Shown: positions 17,520 to 26,717, counted from the first letter of the stretch. The stretch: 64,000 nucleotides of DNA from Cardiobacterium sp. Marseille-Q4385 (GCF_916618745.1 NZ_OU745373.1:880001-944000), one strand, 5' to 3'. Program-made: numbers and translations. Notes: a model not told the origin generated them from the letters alone.

Positions 17520-18368
17520 ATGAAGACACCAGGCCATGACCGCTACGAGCAGCATTTCGCCCGCGCCCTGCACTACCTGCAAACCCATTACAACAGCGAC
17601 ATCAACCTGCACCACATCGCCGCCGCAGCGGGGATGTCGTCGTGGCACTGGCATCGTCTCTATCACAGCGTGATGGGTGAGACCCTGCACGACACCCTGA
17701 AATGGATGCGTCTGCACCGCGCCGCCTGGCTGCTCTGCCATACCGACAAAAGCATCGCCGATATTGCCCTCGCCTGCGGCTATCGCGGTAATGCCCAATC
17801 CTTCACCCGCATTTTCCGCCGCGACTACGGCCTCAGCCCGCTTGATTACCGCCACCGCCCAGCACCGGATTACGCTGTCAACATCGAGGAACTCGCACCT
17901 GTCCCCGTTGTCATGATCGAACACCGCGAGCAAGACAGCCAGCGCTTGGGCAACGCCTTCTTGCGTCTCAGTAGCTTGCTGCGTCTGCGTGGCTGGCAGA
18001 ATGACGGCACCACGCGCGCCTTTTCCATCCACTATCCGCCGCACACTGCCGCCTATCTGCCGCAACTGGCCAAGTTCAATATCAAAACAGCCGGTATGCG
18101 CTACGCCGCACTGACCACCCTCCCCTTGCTGCAACTCGCTGCACCACCACTGCAAAGCGGTGTGATTGCGGGCGGACGCTACGCCGTGTTGCAACATTAC
18201 GGTGCCTATGCCGACCTTGATACCGCTTCCGACTGGTTCCTCGACTGGTTTCGCCACAACGGCCTGACCATCGCCGCCGCGCCCGTGATACTGGAATATC
18301 TTGACATGCAATGCTGCGACACCAGCCCCGCACAAACTCGCGTCAACATCTGCGTGCCACTGGCGTAA
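17520..18368 (+). CDS. AraC-type regulator with GyrI-like effector domain
   Basis: 282-residue transcription factor with an N-terminal AraC helix-turn-helix pair (about 8-110: INLHHIAAAAGMSSWHWHRLYHSVMGETLHDTLKWMRLHRAA and SIADIALACGYRGNAQSFTRIFRRDYGLSPLDYR) and a C-terminal GyrI/SbmC-like small-molecule-binding domain (about 120-280). This order matches Rob/MarA-like regulators that sense amphipathic compounds. The start chosen, MKTPGHDRYEQHF, is the second in-frame ATG; the first would add eight residues. It lies 130 nt upstream of two tandem glutathione-transferase-like genes on the same strand, which it could control (inference). Confidence 0.88.
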   Translation: MKTPGHDRYEQHFARALHYLQTHYNSDINLHHIAAAAGMSSWHWHRLYHSVMGETLHDTLKWMRLHRAAWLLCHTDKSIADIALACGYRGNAQSFTRIFRRDYGLSPLDYRHRPAPDYAVNIEELAPVPVVMIEHREQDSQRLGNAFLRLSSLLRLRGWQNDGTTRAFSIHYPPHTAAYLPQLAKFNIKTAGMRYAALTTLPLLQLAAPPLQSGVIAGGRYAVLQHYGAYADLDTASDWFLDWFRHNGLTIAAAPVILEYLDMQCCDTSPAQTRVNICVPLA

Positions 18369-18497
18369 ACCGTAGCGCTTGCCGCTCCGACCGGCGGCAA
18401 ACTGCAATAGTCGTTTCAAACAGGACTGAGCCAACACCGTATCAGTTCTATTTGGAACGACTATACAATGCCGTCAAACCCATCCGGAGATACCCCC

Positions 18498-19109
18498 ATG
18501 AAACTCTACACCAGCACCACCTCCCCCTACGCCCGCATGGTCATGCTCGCCGCCCTCGCGCGCGGCATGGACGAACTGCAACTCGCCTATGTGGATCCGT
18601 GGACGACACCGGCCGAACTCACCGCCATCAACCCGCTTTCGCAAGTGCCGACGCTCATTACCGACAACGGCACCATCATCACCAACAGCCCGCTCATCCT
18701 TGACTACCTCTTCGATCACCCCTTCCGGGGTGCGCAGCAAGCGGCGCTGGCGGGCTACGGCTACGAACTGCTTGACCAGGTCGTAAAAGCCTACTCACTC
18801 GCCCGCTTCCAGCCGGAAAACACCCCGGCACACCCGCATATCGCGCGCGCCCGTGATGCGGTTGCGCGGGGCCTCGCCCACTGCCCGCCGCTTGATCCGG
18901 CCAGTAATGAAGTCGCCACCCATGTCCTCGGCATGGCGCTCTCCTACGCCGAACTGCGCCACGGCGACCTCTACCGCGCCCATCTCAGCGCTGCCAACCA
19001 GCAAGCATTTGCCGCCTACTGCGAACGCCCCGATGTGCGCGCCGTCGCCATTGCCCGACTGGAGCAGCATCCTGCCAGCATTGGCGAACTGCGCCGCGCA
19101 GTGTCATAA
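18498..19109 (+). CDS. Glutathione S-transferase-like protein (copy 1)
   Basis: 203 residues. An N-terminal thioredoxin-like GST domain begins MKLYTSTTSPYARMVMLAAL, with the SQVPTL cis-proline and the glutathione-binding segment NSPLILDYL; an all-helical C-terminal domain follows. It belongs to the same group as small bacterial GSTs with an SPYAR active-site serine. AUG with GGAG eight nt upstream. The next gene is a paralogue 20 nt downstream with the same opening, so this is a tandem duplication. Substrate unknown; electrophile detoxification is likely. Confidence 0.88.
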   Translation: MKLYTSTTSPYARMVMLAALARGMDELQLAYVDPWTTPAELTAINPLSQVPTLITDNGTIITNSPLILDYLFDHPFRGAQQAALAGYGYELLDQVVKAYSLARFQPENTPAHPHIARARDAVARGLAHCPPLDPASNEVATHVLGMALSYAELRHGDLYRAHLSAANQQAFAAYCERPDVRAVAIARLEQHPASIGELRRAVS

Positions 19110-19129
19110 ACCCCTACCGGAAACACCTG

Positions 19130-19726
19130 ATGAAACTCTACCTCAGCACCACCTCGCCCTACGCCCGCCTCGCCCTTATCGCGGCCCTGCGCAGCGGCAA
19201 AAACGACCTGCAACTGCAATTCGTCCTGCCCTGGGAAGATCCGGCGGCACTGCTCGCGGTCAACCCGTTCAGCCAAATCCCGGCGCTACACTGCGACGAC
19301 GGCCACCTCATCACCGAAAGCCTCATCATCATGCAGTACCTGGATGACCGTGTCCTGCGCGGCGGCGGCACCTGCGCCCGCGCCGGCTGGGGCATCGCTG
19401 CCATTAACCAGACCGTGCGCGCCTTTGCCCTCAACATGCACCAGCCGCCGGGCAGCATTCCGCACCCGCACATCGCGCGCAGCCGCGCCGCTCTCGCCCG
19501 CGCCCTGCCGCTTGCACCACAGCTTGACGCGTCCAGCGAAGACTGGGGGCACATCATCCTCGGCGTGGCGCTGAACTACATCCGCATGCGCCTACCGGAC
19601 ATCTACGATGCCCACATCACACCGGACAACCGCCGCGCCGTGGACACCTTCCTGCAACGCGACTTCATGCAGAAAACCGACACCGCACAACTGCAAAAAC
19701 TGCCCGCCCGCGTCGCCGACCTTTGA
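19130..19726 (+). CDS. Glutathione S-transferase-like protein (copy 2)
   Basis: 198 residues, diverged tandem copy of the preceding gene: MKLYLSTTSPYARLALIAAL, then NPFSQIPALHCDDGHLITESLIIMQYLDD (cis-proline and glutathione-gamma-glutamyl segment) and a helical C-terminal domain. The C-terminal half is clearly different from copy 1, suggesting different substrates. It probably shares a transcript with copy 1 and ends at a strong terminator. Confidence 0.88.
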   Translation: MKLYLSTTSPYARLALIAALRSGKNDLQLQFVLPWEDPAALLAVNPFSQIPALHCDDGHLITESLIIMQYLDDRVLRGGGTCARAGWGIAAINQTVRAFALNMHQPPGSIPHPHIARSRAALARALPLAPQLDASSEDWGHIILGVALNYIRMRLPDIYDAHITPDNRRAVDTFLQRDFMQKTDTAQLQKLPARVADL

Positions 19727-19735
19727 GCGCGACAC

Positions 19736-19766
19736 AAAAAAGCCGCTGTTCACACAGCGGCTTTTT
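19736..19766 (+). terminator. Intrinsic terminator between the GST genes and bcp
   Basis: AAAAAAGCCGCTGT-TCA-CACAGCGGCTTTTT; symmetric and shared by the convergent bcp gene. Confidence 0.87.
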
Positions 19767-19780
19767 CATGCACGGCGTCT

Positions 19781-20236
19781 CTACCCTGCTACTTCTTGCA
19801 GCGCCTGTAACACCTCCGCCACATGTCCCGCCACCTTCACCTTGCGCCATTCGCGCACCACGACGCCCTGCGGGTTCAGCAAAAAAGTACTGCGCTCAAT
19901 GCCCATATAGGTTTTGCCGTAGTTCTTCTTTTCCTTGATAACGTCGAAGGCGCGGCACAGCACCTCGTCGGGATCACTGACAAGCGGGAACGGCAAGGCC
20001 TCTTTCGTGCGGAATTTATCGTGCGCAGCAAGACTGTCGCGCGAGACGCCGACAATCTCCGCGCCCAGCGCACGGAAAGCGTCGTAGTGATCGCGGAAGT
20101 CCTGCGCCTCGCTGGTGCAGCCCGGCGTCGCGTCTTTCGGATAGAAATACAGCACCGTCCAGCGGCCCTGAAAAGAGGCTGTGGAAAAATCCTCGCCACC
20201 GCTTGCGGCGAAGTGGAAATCTTGCGGAATATTCAT
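19781..20236 (-). CDS. bcp: Thioredoxin-dependent thiol peroxidase (peroxiredoxin Q/BCP)
   Basis: 151-residue peroxiredoxin reducing hydroperoxides. The peroxidatic cysteine is in FYPKDATPGCTSEAQDFRD (about 40). The position five residues further, where many BCPs have the resolving cysteine, is Asp/Phe here; a second cysteine occurs near residue 93 (VLCRAFDV), so resolution may follow a different route. GERSTFLL-type (GIERSTFLLNPQG) and Arg residues of the active site are present. It is monocistronic and divergent from dapA. Confidence 0.93.
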   Translation of the reverse strand: MNIPQDFHFAASGGEDFSTASFQGRWTVLYFYPKDATPGCTSEAQDFRDHYDAFRALGAEIVGVSRDSLAAHDKFRTKEALPFPLVSDPDEVLCRAFDVIKEKKNYGKTYMGIERSTFLLNPQGVVVREWRKVKVAGHVAEVLQALQEVAG

Positions 20237-20327
20237 ACGTTAACCCTTTGTGGATAGCCTGTGGTGCGCTTGATTTTAGCACTGTGAAGCGCATACCATG
20301 ACGCCTCCATTTGCTTCAGGAAACCCC

Positions 20328-21203
20328 ATGTTTAGAGGCTCCATCGTCGCCCTGGTCACACCCATGTTTGCCGACGGCAACATTGACTGGGCGCGGCTCT
20401 CCCAACTGGTTGAATGGCATGTCGCAAGCGGCACCGATGCCATTGTCGCCGTCGGTACTACCGGCGAATCTGCTACTCTCAATCCCGCCGAACACAAAGC
20501 CGTCTTCCGCTACATTGTCGAAAAAGTGGCGGGACGCGTCCCCGTCATCGCCGGCGCAGGCGGCAACGCGACCGCCGAGGCTATCGATCTCTCACTCGCT
20601 GCTTATAACGCCGGCTGCGTTGCTACCCTGCAAGTCGTCCCCTACTACAATAAACCGCCGCAACGCGGCCTCTACGCCCACTTCAAGGCCGTAGCCGAAG
20701 CGGTGCCAATGCCGCACCTGCTTTATAACGTCCCCGGTCGTACCTCCTGCGACTTGCTGCCTGAAACCGTCCGTGAACTTGCCGCTATCGACAACATCGT
20801 CGGCATCAAGGAAGCGAGCACCATGCAGCGCATGCAGGAACTGCACGCCATCTGCCCGCCGGATTTTGCCGTGCTCTGCGGCGAGGACGGCCTTGCCGCA
20901 GAAGCCATGTGCAACGGCCTCGCCAGCGGCGTCGTATCCGTCACCGCCAATATCGCCCCGGACGTGATGCATGCCATGACCGCTGCCGCGCTTGCCGGCG
21001 AACATGAACGCTGCTACGCACTGAACGACCGCTTGAAAGACGTGCACGAAGCGATGTTCTACGAATGCAACCCGCTGCCGGTGAAATGGGCACTCTCCCG
21101 TCTTGGCAAAATCGATGGCGGCATCCGCCTGCCGCTGGTGCCGCTTGCGCCGGATATCCAGGAACGCGTCGAAGCTGCCCTGCGCCGCGCTGCCCTTCTA
21201 TAA
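20328..21203 (+). CDS. dapA: 4-hydroxy-tetrahydrodipicolinate synthase
   Basis: Condenses pyruvate with aspartate semialdehyde in lysine and meso-diaminopimelate synthesis. 291 residues; VGTTGESATL (Thr44 region), the YYNKPPQRGLYAHF and LYNVPGRTSCDL tyrosine segments and the Schiff-base lysine in GIKEAS (about 161) are all present. The ATG at MFRGSIVALVTPM is preceded by CAGGAAA. bamC follows on the same strand after 25 nt, the dapA-bamC order familiar in gammaproteobacteria. Confidence 0.96.
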   Translation: MFRGSIVALVTPMFADGNIDWARLSQLVEWHVASGTDAIVAVGTTGESATLNPAEHKAVFRYIVEKVAGRVPVIAGAGGNATAEAIDLSLAAYNAGCVATLQVVPYYNKPPQRGLYAHFKAVAEAVPMPHLLYNVPGRTSCDLLPETVRELAAIDNIVGIKEASTMQRMQELHAICPPDFAVLCGEDGLAAEAMCNGLASGVVSVTANIAPDVMHAMTAAALAGEHERCYALNDRLKDVHEAMFYECNPLPVKWALSRLGKIDGGIRLPLVPLAPDIQERVEAALRRAALL

Positions 21204-21228
21204 CAAGATCCATCCACAAGAGGACCCC

Positions 21229-22389
21229 GTGAAAACCCACATATTCATCGCTCTCGGCTCCGCCTTCGCCCTCGCTGCCTGCTCCAGCGCCGGCAATCTC
21301 ACCGACAAACTGCCCGATCGCCGTCCCGACTACCGGCAAAGCAACGTCAGCCGTACGCTGGAAATCCCGCCCGACCTCAGCCGCAGCACCGTGGATGACC
21401 AAATGACCGTACCGGGACTAAACCCGGGCGCTGTTGCCAGTTACCAGGCCTATAACGAAGACAACGTCGTGCGCAACCAGCGCGGCTACATTGAGGTCCT
21501 GCCGCAACTCTACGGCGTACAAGTCATCGAACAGCCCGGCACCCTGCCTTACATCCGTGTCTCCGCCGATACCTCAACCGTTTGGGCAGCCGTCAAAAAA
21601 TACTTCGAGAATAATGGCATCCGCCTTAAAACTCAGGAACCCGCTATCGGCTTGATGGAAACCGACTGGCTGGAGAACCTGTCCGACCTGCCGCGCACCG
21701 GCTTCAGCGGCCTGCTCAACAGTATCATCAGCCTCACCCACGACAGCGGCACCCGCGATCGCTACCGCATCCGCTTCGCCCGCGAAAGCGATAACACCAC
21801 CAGTGTCACCCTTGTGTACAGTCAGGCCGAAGAAAAAGCCGTGCGCGACCGCCAGGGTAAAGAAGCGCAGGGTTACCGCTGGCAGACCTCGGATAACGAC
21901 AACCCCGAAATGCAGCTGGAAATGACGCGTCGCGTTGCCCTCTTTGTCTCGGCTGAATTGCGCCGTCAACAACAAATCGCGCAGAACCCGGCAACGGGCG
22001 GCGGCGATATCACCAGCGCCCGCGCCACCCTGACCACCGCCGGCGGCCAAACTGCACTTGCCATTCCCGGCAGCTACGCGCAAGCCTGGCGCATCCTCGG
22101 CATTGGCCTTGATAAAGCCAGCTTCGCCCTGGAAAAACAGGACTACAACAGCGGCACCTACCAAGTGCAATACCAGCCGCAAAGCGCAGAAAAACAGGAT
22201 AAACAGGGCTTTTGGTCGCGCCTGTGGGGTAGCAAGAAAAAGGCGGACAAAGCGAACGCACCACGTTACCGCATCCGTCTTGCCGACCAGGGCGGACAAA
22301 GTATCGCCGTGGTGCAAACCCTTGACGGCAAACCCGCGCCGGAAAACGAAGCCAAGGCCTTGCTTGAAACCGTACAAAGCGCGCTGTGA
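21229..22389 (+). CDS. bamC: Outer membrane protein assembly factor BamC
   Basis: Lipoprotein of the BAM complex that folds beta-barrel proteins in the outer membrane. 386 residues from a GTG start supported by AAGAGGA; the reading frame is open further upstream but overlaps dapA. The signal peptide ends in the lipobox LAACSS (Cys about 19). It is followed by the N-terminal unstructured strand that binds BamD (RRPDYRQSNVSRTLEIPPDL) and two helix-grip domains (about 100-225 and 265-385). Its place after dapA supports the call. Confidence 0.92.
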   Translation: MKTHIFIALGSAFALAACSSAGNLTDKLPDRRPDYRQSNVSRTLEIPPDLSRSTVDDQMTVPGLNPGAVASYQAYNEDNVVRNQRGYIEVLPQLYGVQVIEQPGTLPYIRVSADTSTVWAAVKKYFENNGIRLKTQEPAIGLMETDWLENLSDLPRTGFSGLLNSIISLTHDSGTRDRYRIRFARESDNTTSVTLVYSQAEEKAVRDRQGKEAQGYRWQTSDNDNPEMQLEMTRRVALFVSAELRRQQQIAQNPATGGGDITSARATLTTAGGQTALAIPGSYAQAWRILGIGLDKASFALEKQDYNSGTYQVQYQPQSAEKQDKQGFWSRLWGSKKKADKANAPRYRIRLADQGGQSIAVVQTLDGKPAPENEAKALLETVQSAL

Positions 22390-22407
22390 TACTGCCGCAT
22401 CACGCCC

Positions 22408-22433
22408 AAAGCCCCTCGCTAGAGGGGCTTTTT
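22408..22433 (+). terminator. Intrinsic terminator of dapA-bamC
   Basis: AAAGCCCCTC-GCTA-GAGGGGCTTTTT. Confidence 0.87.
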
Positions 22434-22703
22434 CTTTGGCGCGATGCCCACCGCTTGGCGGCCCCCGTAACGACGCCGTGGCGGATTTTTTCGTGTCCGC
22501 AGAGCTATCACGTGATAGCGCAAGAAATGGCAGCTGCTATCGCTCATCGCCCTTTTTTAAGGCAATACTACATGGCGATTCTTATCCCTTTCGTGATAGT
22601 AAGCGGCTGTCTTTTGTTATACCTCTGTTGGAAAAGAATTGGCTGAAAAAACCGCCTGATAGCGTTATCTAATGACTATAACCTTGGGATATTAATTTCT
22701 GAT
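22434..22703. other. Intergenic region without a recognisable gene
   Basis: It contains one degenerate copy of the mini-hairpin (CCACCGCTTGGCGG at about 22448) and short open frames without ribosome sites. The base composition becomes AT-rich toward the porin promoter. No RNA structure or coding signal is evident. Confidence 0.5.
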
Positions 22704-22731
22704 TGCCGTTTGTTAAAGATACCGATATGCT
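22704..22731 (+). promoter_or_regulatory. Probable sigma70 promoter of the porin gene
   Basis: TTGCCG, 16-nt spacer, TATGCT, ending 38 nt before the porin ATG. Confidence 0.5.
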
Positions 22732-22769
22732 CGCGCCATCTTTCACCACAAAAACAGAGGGAAATAACC

Positions 22770-23741
22770 ATGGGTAGTAAATATATCGGTCTGGCCGTTT
22801 CGCTGGTACCTATGCTGGCCATCGCTGCAGATAGCGACAGATTGCTGGCTAGCGCTTCCAGTACAACGCTGTACGGCTCCATTGAGCAGGGGATAAAGGT
22901 CGGCGACCTCAACAAGGACGACAAGACGCGCGCCGAGTATTTAAGCGATCACGTCCGCCTAGGGATTCGCGGTGAAGAAGCGCTGAATAACGACTTGCGG
23001 GCCTTTTTCAATTTCCATTTTTCCCATGAGGAGAAAGACGGCAGCAGCGGGCTGAACGGTGTGCGCGAGGCGCATGTCGGCTTGGAAGGCAGCTTCGGCA
23101 AATTGACGCTGGGGCGGCAAAAAACCTCCTGGAAAACAACCATCGGCAAGGCGGTATTCGACGAATTGACGCCAGGTATTGAGCGCATGAGCAAGATGAT
23201 CCGCTACGATCTCGACAATATTGCCGGTTCCGGTTTCCATATTTCCTTGGACGGCGTGCTGGACGGCAGTCATGAAGTAATCATCAATGGCAAAACCCGC
23301 GCCTTTAATGCTTATGATGCCGCTGCCGGTTATCAGGGGCGCAATTTCTATGCTGGGGTTGGTTATCAGCGCACCAGTGTGGATGCCATCGAAACCAAAC
23401 TGGGTGGGAAAACAAATGAACTCATTGGCGCTTCTGTCGGTTATACGCCTTATGAAAACAAGGACCGCGAGCAATCACTGACATTGGCGCTGGATTATCA
23501 CCACCATGCCAGTTTCGGTGAATATTTTGCCGCTTCCGCCGATTATGCTTTCGGGCGACAAAAAGTACGCGCCGGTTGGGAAATGCTGGATTATGACAAG
23601 CAAAAAGATTTGAATCTCTACCACTTGGGCTACCGCTATTATTTCAGCCCGCGCACGTATTCGGAATTGAAAGGTTTTTACCGTAAACACGGTAGTGATG
23701 ACGGCTATGTGACGAAATTGATGCTGCATCACGATTTTTAA
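22770..23741 (+). CDS. Small Gram-negative porin
   Basis: 323-residue outer-membrane beta-barrel of the general-porin type. A signal peptide (MGSKYIGLAVSLVPMLAIAA), the early strand TTLYGSIEQGIKVG, VRLGIRGEEALNNDLRAFFNFHFS, the typical AHVGLEGSFGKLTLGRQ segment leading into the constriction loop, and a C-terminal strand ending in phenylalanine (VTKLMLHHDF, BAM signal) identify it. It is slightly shorter than usual trimeric porins (about 340-400). AGAGGGA precedes the ATG. It is monocistronic, with its own promoter and terminator. Confidence 0.88.
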   Translation: MGSKYIGLAVSLVPMLAIAADSDRLLASASSTTLYGSIEQGIKVGDLNKDDKTRAEYLSDHVRLGIRGEEALNNDLRAFFNFHFSHEEKDGSSGLNGVREAHVGLEGSFGKLTLGRQKTSWKTTIGKAVFDELTPGIERMSKMIRYDLDNIAGSGFHISLDGVLDGSHEVIINGKTRAFNAYDAAAGYQGRNFYAGVGYQRTSVDAIETKLGGKTNELIGASVGYTPYENKDREQSLTLALDYHHHASFGEYFAASADYAFGRQKVRAGWEMLDYDKQKDLNLYHLGYRYYFSPRTYSELKGFYRKHGSDDGYVTKLMLHHDF

Positions 23742-23767
23742 TTAAAGGGTCCGTCAATATGACGGGC

Positions 23768-23796
23768 AAAAAATGGGGCATATGCCCCGTTTTTTG
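23768..23796 (+). terminator. Intrinsic terminator of the porin gene
   Basis: AAAAAATGGGGCATATGCCCCGTTTTTT; palindromic and shared with convergent tcdA. Confidence 0.85.
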
Positions 23797-23808
23797 TTTA
23801 CCGCCACT

Positions 23809-24534
23809 TCATTCCGCCAGCAACCGTTCAACGATGTAGCCTGCCATCATGATGCCGAACAGCGCCGGCATGTAGGAGATGGTACCGTTGACGGCGCGGG
23901 CACGACCCGGCGTGCCGCTCACCGGCTGGTGCGGCAGCGGTTTGCGCGGAACTTCGTCGGAAAAGATGACAGGGTAATCAAGGCTGCCGCCCCGCCCGCG
24001 CAGGACGCGGCGCATTTCCCGCGCCAGCGGGCAGCCAATGGTATCGGCGAGCGGCAGAATGTGGACGCGACTCACATCGAGACGGTTGCCCGCCCCCATC
24101 GCCGAAATGACGCCAATGCCGCGCTGTTGTGCGGCGTGGACGAGCGCCGCCTTGCAACCGATGGAGTCGATGCAGTCGGCGAGAAAATCGAGTGCGTACG
24201 GGGCTAGGAAGGCTTTGCCCTGACTAGGATGGAGGAAACGTTCTTCGATGGTGAGGCGCAGTTCCGGGTTGATGTCGCGCAGGCGTTCGGCCATCACGGC
24301 AGTCTTGGCGCGGCCAAGGGTGCTGTGCAGGGCAAGCAGTTGACGGTTAAGGTTGGACGGGGCGACGGTGTCGTGATCAAGCAGGATGAGGTGGCCGACA
24401 CCGGCGCGGGCGACGGCTTCGGCGCAGTAGCCGCCTACACCGCCGAGGCCGGCGATGAGGACGGTTTTGTCGTGCAGGCGGCGGACGCTATCCGTGCCAA
24501 CGAGGATTTCGGTGCGGGCATGGGGGGTGGTCAT
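23809..24534 (-). CDS. tcdA: tRNA threonylcarbamoyladenosine dehydratase
   Basis: E1-like ATP-dependent enzyme that cyclises t6A37 to ct6A. 241 residues from MTTPHARTE, with the adenylation-domain dinucleotide motif VLIAGLGGVGGYCAEAVARAGVG (about 24-46), the NLNRQLLA arginine motif, DFLADCIDSIGCKAAL and the C-terminal YMPALFGIMMAGYIVERLL. The family is also named CsdL or YgdL. It starts 8 nt after the dgt stop, so the two form an operon. Confidence 0.93.
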   Translation of the reverse strand: MTTPHARTEILVGTDSVRRLHDKTVLIAGLGGVGGYCAEAVARAGVGHLILLDHDTVAPSNLNRQLLALHSTLGRAKTAVMAERLRDINPELRLTIEERFLHPSQGKAFLAPYALDFLADCIDSIGCKAALVHAAQQRGIGVISAMGAGNRLDVSRVHILPLADTIGCPLAREMRRVLRGRGGSLDYPVIFSDEVPRKPLPHQPVSGTPGRARAVNGTISYMPALFGIMMAGYIVERLLAE

Positions 24535-24542
24535 GGGGTTCC

Positions 24543-25868
24543 TTAATTTACCGGCAGACTGATGCCGGTCAGTTTTTTGTAAAGGGAGACGGCGTAGCTG
24601 TCGGTCATACCGGCGATGTAGTCGCAAACACCGAGCAGTTTTTGATAGAGGCTGTCGCGGTTTTTGCGGAAACGTTCCGGCAGTAGCGCCAGTAACATCT
24701 GGTCGGCGCGGGTGATGTTGTCACGGCCATGGGTGTTGGCGATGGCCTGGCAGTAGATGCCCATGAGGCCAGTCAACACGCGGTGTCCAGCGATTTGTAC
24801 TTCAACAACCGGACGGCTGATGTAGATGTATTTTTCCGCGTACTCGCGCAGGGCGCGCAATTTTTCGATGGAGGGGATGTCTTTCAGAAGCGGCGCATCG
24901 TGTTCGCCCGCCAGCAGCGCGCTTTCGTTGTCCTGGAAGACGGCGACGGTTTCGTGCACCAGGCGGCCAATGGCTTTGGCACGAAGATAGGCGAGCTGAT
25001 CGCTCTTGCTTTCCATCGCGTTAAGGCGTGATGGATCCACCATGTCGCCCGCCAGGTCAGCGAGCAGTTCCAGGGCGCGGCGATGGTCAATTTGCCGGAT
25101 TTGGTAGGCGTCTTCGATGTCCACGATGAGGTAGCAGATGTCGTCGGCAGCTTCCATCAGGTAGGAAAGCGGGTGACGGTGCCAGGCCTGGCCGCTGTCG
25201 CCGCGCGGCGGGATGCCGAGGGTAGTGTAGAGGGTGGCGAAGTCAGTGAGGTCATCCTGATAGACGCCATTCTTTTTGTACGGACTACGGTAGGCAGTCG
25301 CCGGATATTTGCTGGCAGCAGCAAGGGTGGCGGCGGTGAGGCGCAGGCCGCCGTGGTTATCCGGGCTTTCGAGACGGTTCATGATGCGGAAGGCGTGTGC
25401 GTTGCCTTCAATGTTGAGCAGATCAGCGCGCTGTGCATCGTTGTCGAGGCGGTCGAGAATGCTCGCAGCGTCAGGACTGGCGAAATAGTCGCGCATCGCC
25501 TGTTCACCGAAGTGGCCAAAGGGCGGGTTACCGATATCGTGCGCCAGGCAGGCGGCAGCGACGATGTCGCCAATGTCAGCGGCATGGATACCGTGCGCAG
25601 CGAGTTCGGGATTTTCCGCGACGAGGCGGGTACCAACGCTGCTGCCGAGACTGCGTCCGACGCAGGAGACTTCCAGCGAATGGGTGAGTCGGGTGCGGAC
25701 GTAGTCGTTTTTTTCCAGCGGGAAAACCTGGGTTTTGTCTTTCATGCGGCGGAAGGCAGCAGAGAAAATAAGGCGGTCACCGTCGCGCTGGAAATCGGAG
25801 CGGACGGAAGGTTCCGGACAGGCGGCCTGGCCAATGCGGTAAGTAGAGAGGAGCTGAATCCAGTTCAT
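24543..25868 (-). CDS. dgt: Deoxyguanosinetriphosphate triphosphohydrolase-like protein
   Basis: HD-domain dNTP triphosphohydrolase, 441 residues. RDGDRLIFSAAFRRMKDKTQVF, RTRLTHSLEVSCVGRSLG (first metal His) and CLAHDIGNPPFGHFGE (HD pair plus substrate loop) are all visible. The length suits the type 2 dGTPase-like branch more than E. coli Dgt (about 505), so allosteric behaviour may differ. It is the first gene of a dgt-tcdA pair, divergent from a small membrane protein gene. Confidence 0.92.
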   Translation of the reverse strand: MNWIQLLSTYRIGQAACPEPSVRSDFQRDGDRLIFSAAFRRMKDKTQVFPLEKNDYVRTRLTHSLEVSCVGRSLGSSVGTRLVAENPELAAHGIHAADIGDIVAAACLAHDIGNPPFGHFGEQAMRDYFASPDAASILDRLDNDAQRADLLNIEGNAHAFRIMNRLESPDNHGGLRLTAATLAAASKYPATAYRSPYKKNGVYQDDLTDFATLYTTLGIPPRGDSGQAWHRHPLSYLMEAADDICYLIVDIEDAYQIRQIDHRRALELLADLAGDMVDPSRLNAMESKSDQLAYLRAKAIGRLVHETVAVFQDNESALLAGEHDAPLLKDIPSIEKLRALREYAEKYIYISRPVVEVQIAGHRVLTGLMGIYCQAIANTHGRDNITRADQMLLALLPERFRKNRDSLYQKLLGVCDYIAGMTDSYAVSLYKKLTGISLPVN

Positions 25869-25984
25869 AGCGGCGGTTAGTGGGGGAAAGACCGGATTTT
25901 AGCACTTCCCCCACAAACGGCGGTGCGGCTGCTTTTGCACGCATCGCGGCTATAATCGGCTTTCCCTGTCCAAATGAGGTTTTT

Positions 25985-26407
25985 ATGAAAACGTTCCTGC
26001 AATCCTGTTTCCGCTTCGGCATCATCCTGACTATCGCCGGCTTCGGTGTCGCTTTTTTCCTGCAACTTGCCGATTTGATGCTGGCATTTGTCCTGCTCGC
26101 ACTGGCAGCGGTGTATCTCGGCTGGTCGGTGTGGACGGCGAACAAGTCTTCCGGCTATGACCATCCCAAACAGTGTTTTGGCGACATCATGGGCGACATC
26201 ACCACTTACACACTGCTGATGGTGGCGCTATTTGTCTGGCTGGTGCTGCCGCGCTATATGCAGCTGCCATTTCGTGACGAGCAATATTGGATTCTCACCG
26301 CATTTCTTGGCGTGATGATTGCGGTCACGCTGGTGGAACTGGTAATTACCGTGCACACCTGCCTGATTGCGATGTGGCGACAGAATCCGGTGACGATTAC
26401 CCGTTAA
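25985..26407 (+). CDS. Small membrane protein of unknown function
   Basis: 140 residues with four hydrophobic segments (about 8-28, 30-50, 82-100, 112-135) and no domain I recognise. MKTFLQSCFRFG is chosen as the start because GAGG lies 7 nt upstream; the frame is open further but crosses the dgt promoter. A TATAAT lies at 25951-25956. It is monocistronic, ending at a stem-loop before the tRNA gene. Confidence 0.75.
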   Translation: MKTFLQSCFRFGIILTIAGFGVAFFLQLADLMLAFVLLALAAVYLGWSVWTANKSSGYDHPKQCFGDIMGDITTYTLLMVALFVWLVLPRYMQLPFRDEQYWILTAFLGVMIAVTLVELVITVHTCLIAMWRQNPVTITR

Positions 26408-26417
26408 ACAGGTAAAG

Positions 26418-26445
26418 AAAAAGCCCGTCAGTACGACGGGCTTTA
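26418..26445 (+). terminator. Intrinsic terminator
   Basis: AAAGCCCGTC-AGTAC-GACGGGCTTT, between the membrane gene and the convergent tRNA gene; symmetric. Confidence 0.75.
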
Positions 26446-26451
26446 ATGTTC

Positions 26452-26528
26452 TGGTAGGCACAATTGGACTCGAACCAACGACCCCCACCATGTCAAGGTG
26501 GTGCTCTAACCAACTGAGCTATGCGCCT
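26452..26528 (-). tRNA. tRNA-Val (anticodon GAC)
   Basis: 77-nt cloverleaf on the minus strand: acceptor AGGCGCA pairs with TGTGCCT (one G-U), followed by discriminator A and an encoded CCA. D-arm GCTCAGTTGGTTAGAGC, anticodon arm CCACC-TTGACAT-GGTGG giving anticodon GAC (codons GUC/GUU), T-loop TTCGAGT. Confidence 0.95.
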
Positions 26529-26541
26529 AGGTGAGGCGCGC

Positions 26542-26569
26542 ATTATAGGGAGTTCAACAATGATTGCAA
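26542..26569 (-). promoter_or_regulatory. Promoter of tRNA-Val
   Basis: On the minus strand TTGCAA, 16-nt spacer, TATAAT, followed by a GC-rich GCGCGCC discriminator as expected for stringently controlled stable-RNA promoters. Confidence 0.75.
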
Positions 26570-26630
26570 GCGCTTTGTGCATAAGGACAAAAAACATCAG
26601 GAAAAAGCACGTAAGCATATGGCGTCGCTA

Positions 26631-26659
26631 TTGAATTCACCGCATGGCGCCAGTATAAT
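26631..26659 (+). promoter_or_regulatory. Promoter of rplU-rpmA
   Basis: TTGAAT, 17-nt spacer, TATAAT, ending 58 nt before the rplU ATG. Confidence 0.8.
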
Positions 26660-26717
26660 TCGCCGCCTTTGACAGCGGGCAGAACCCTGTTCGCGCATGA
26701 ATTTTTTGGAGAACAAC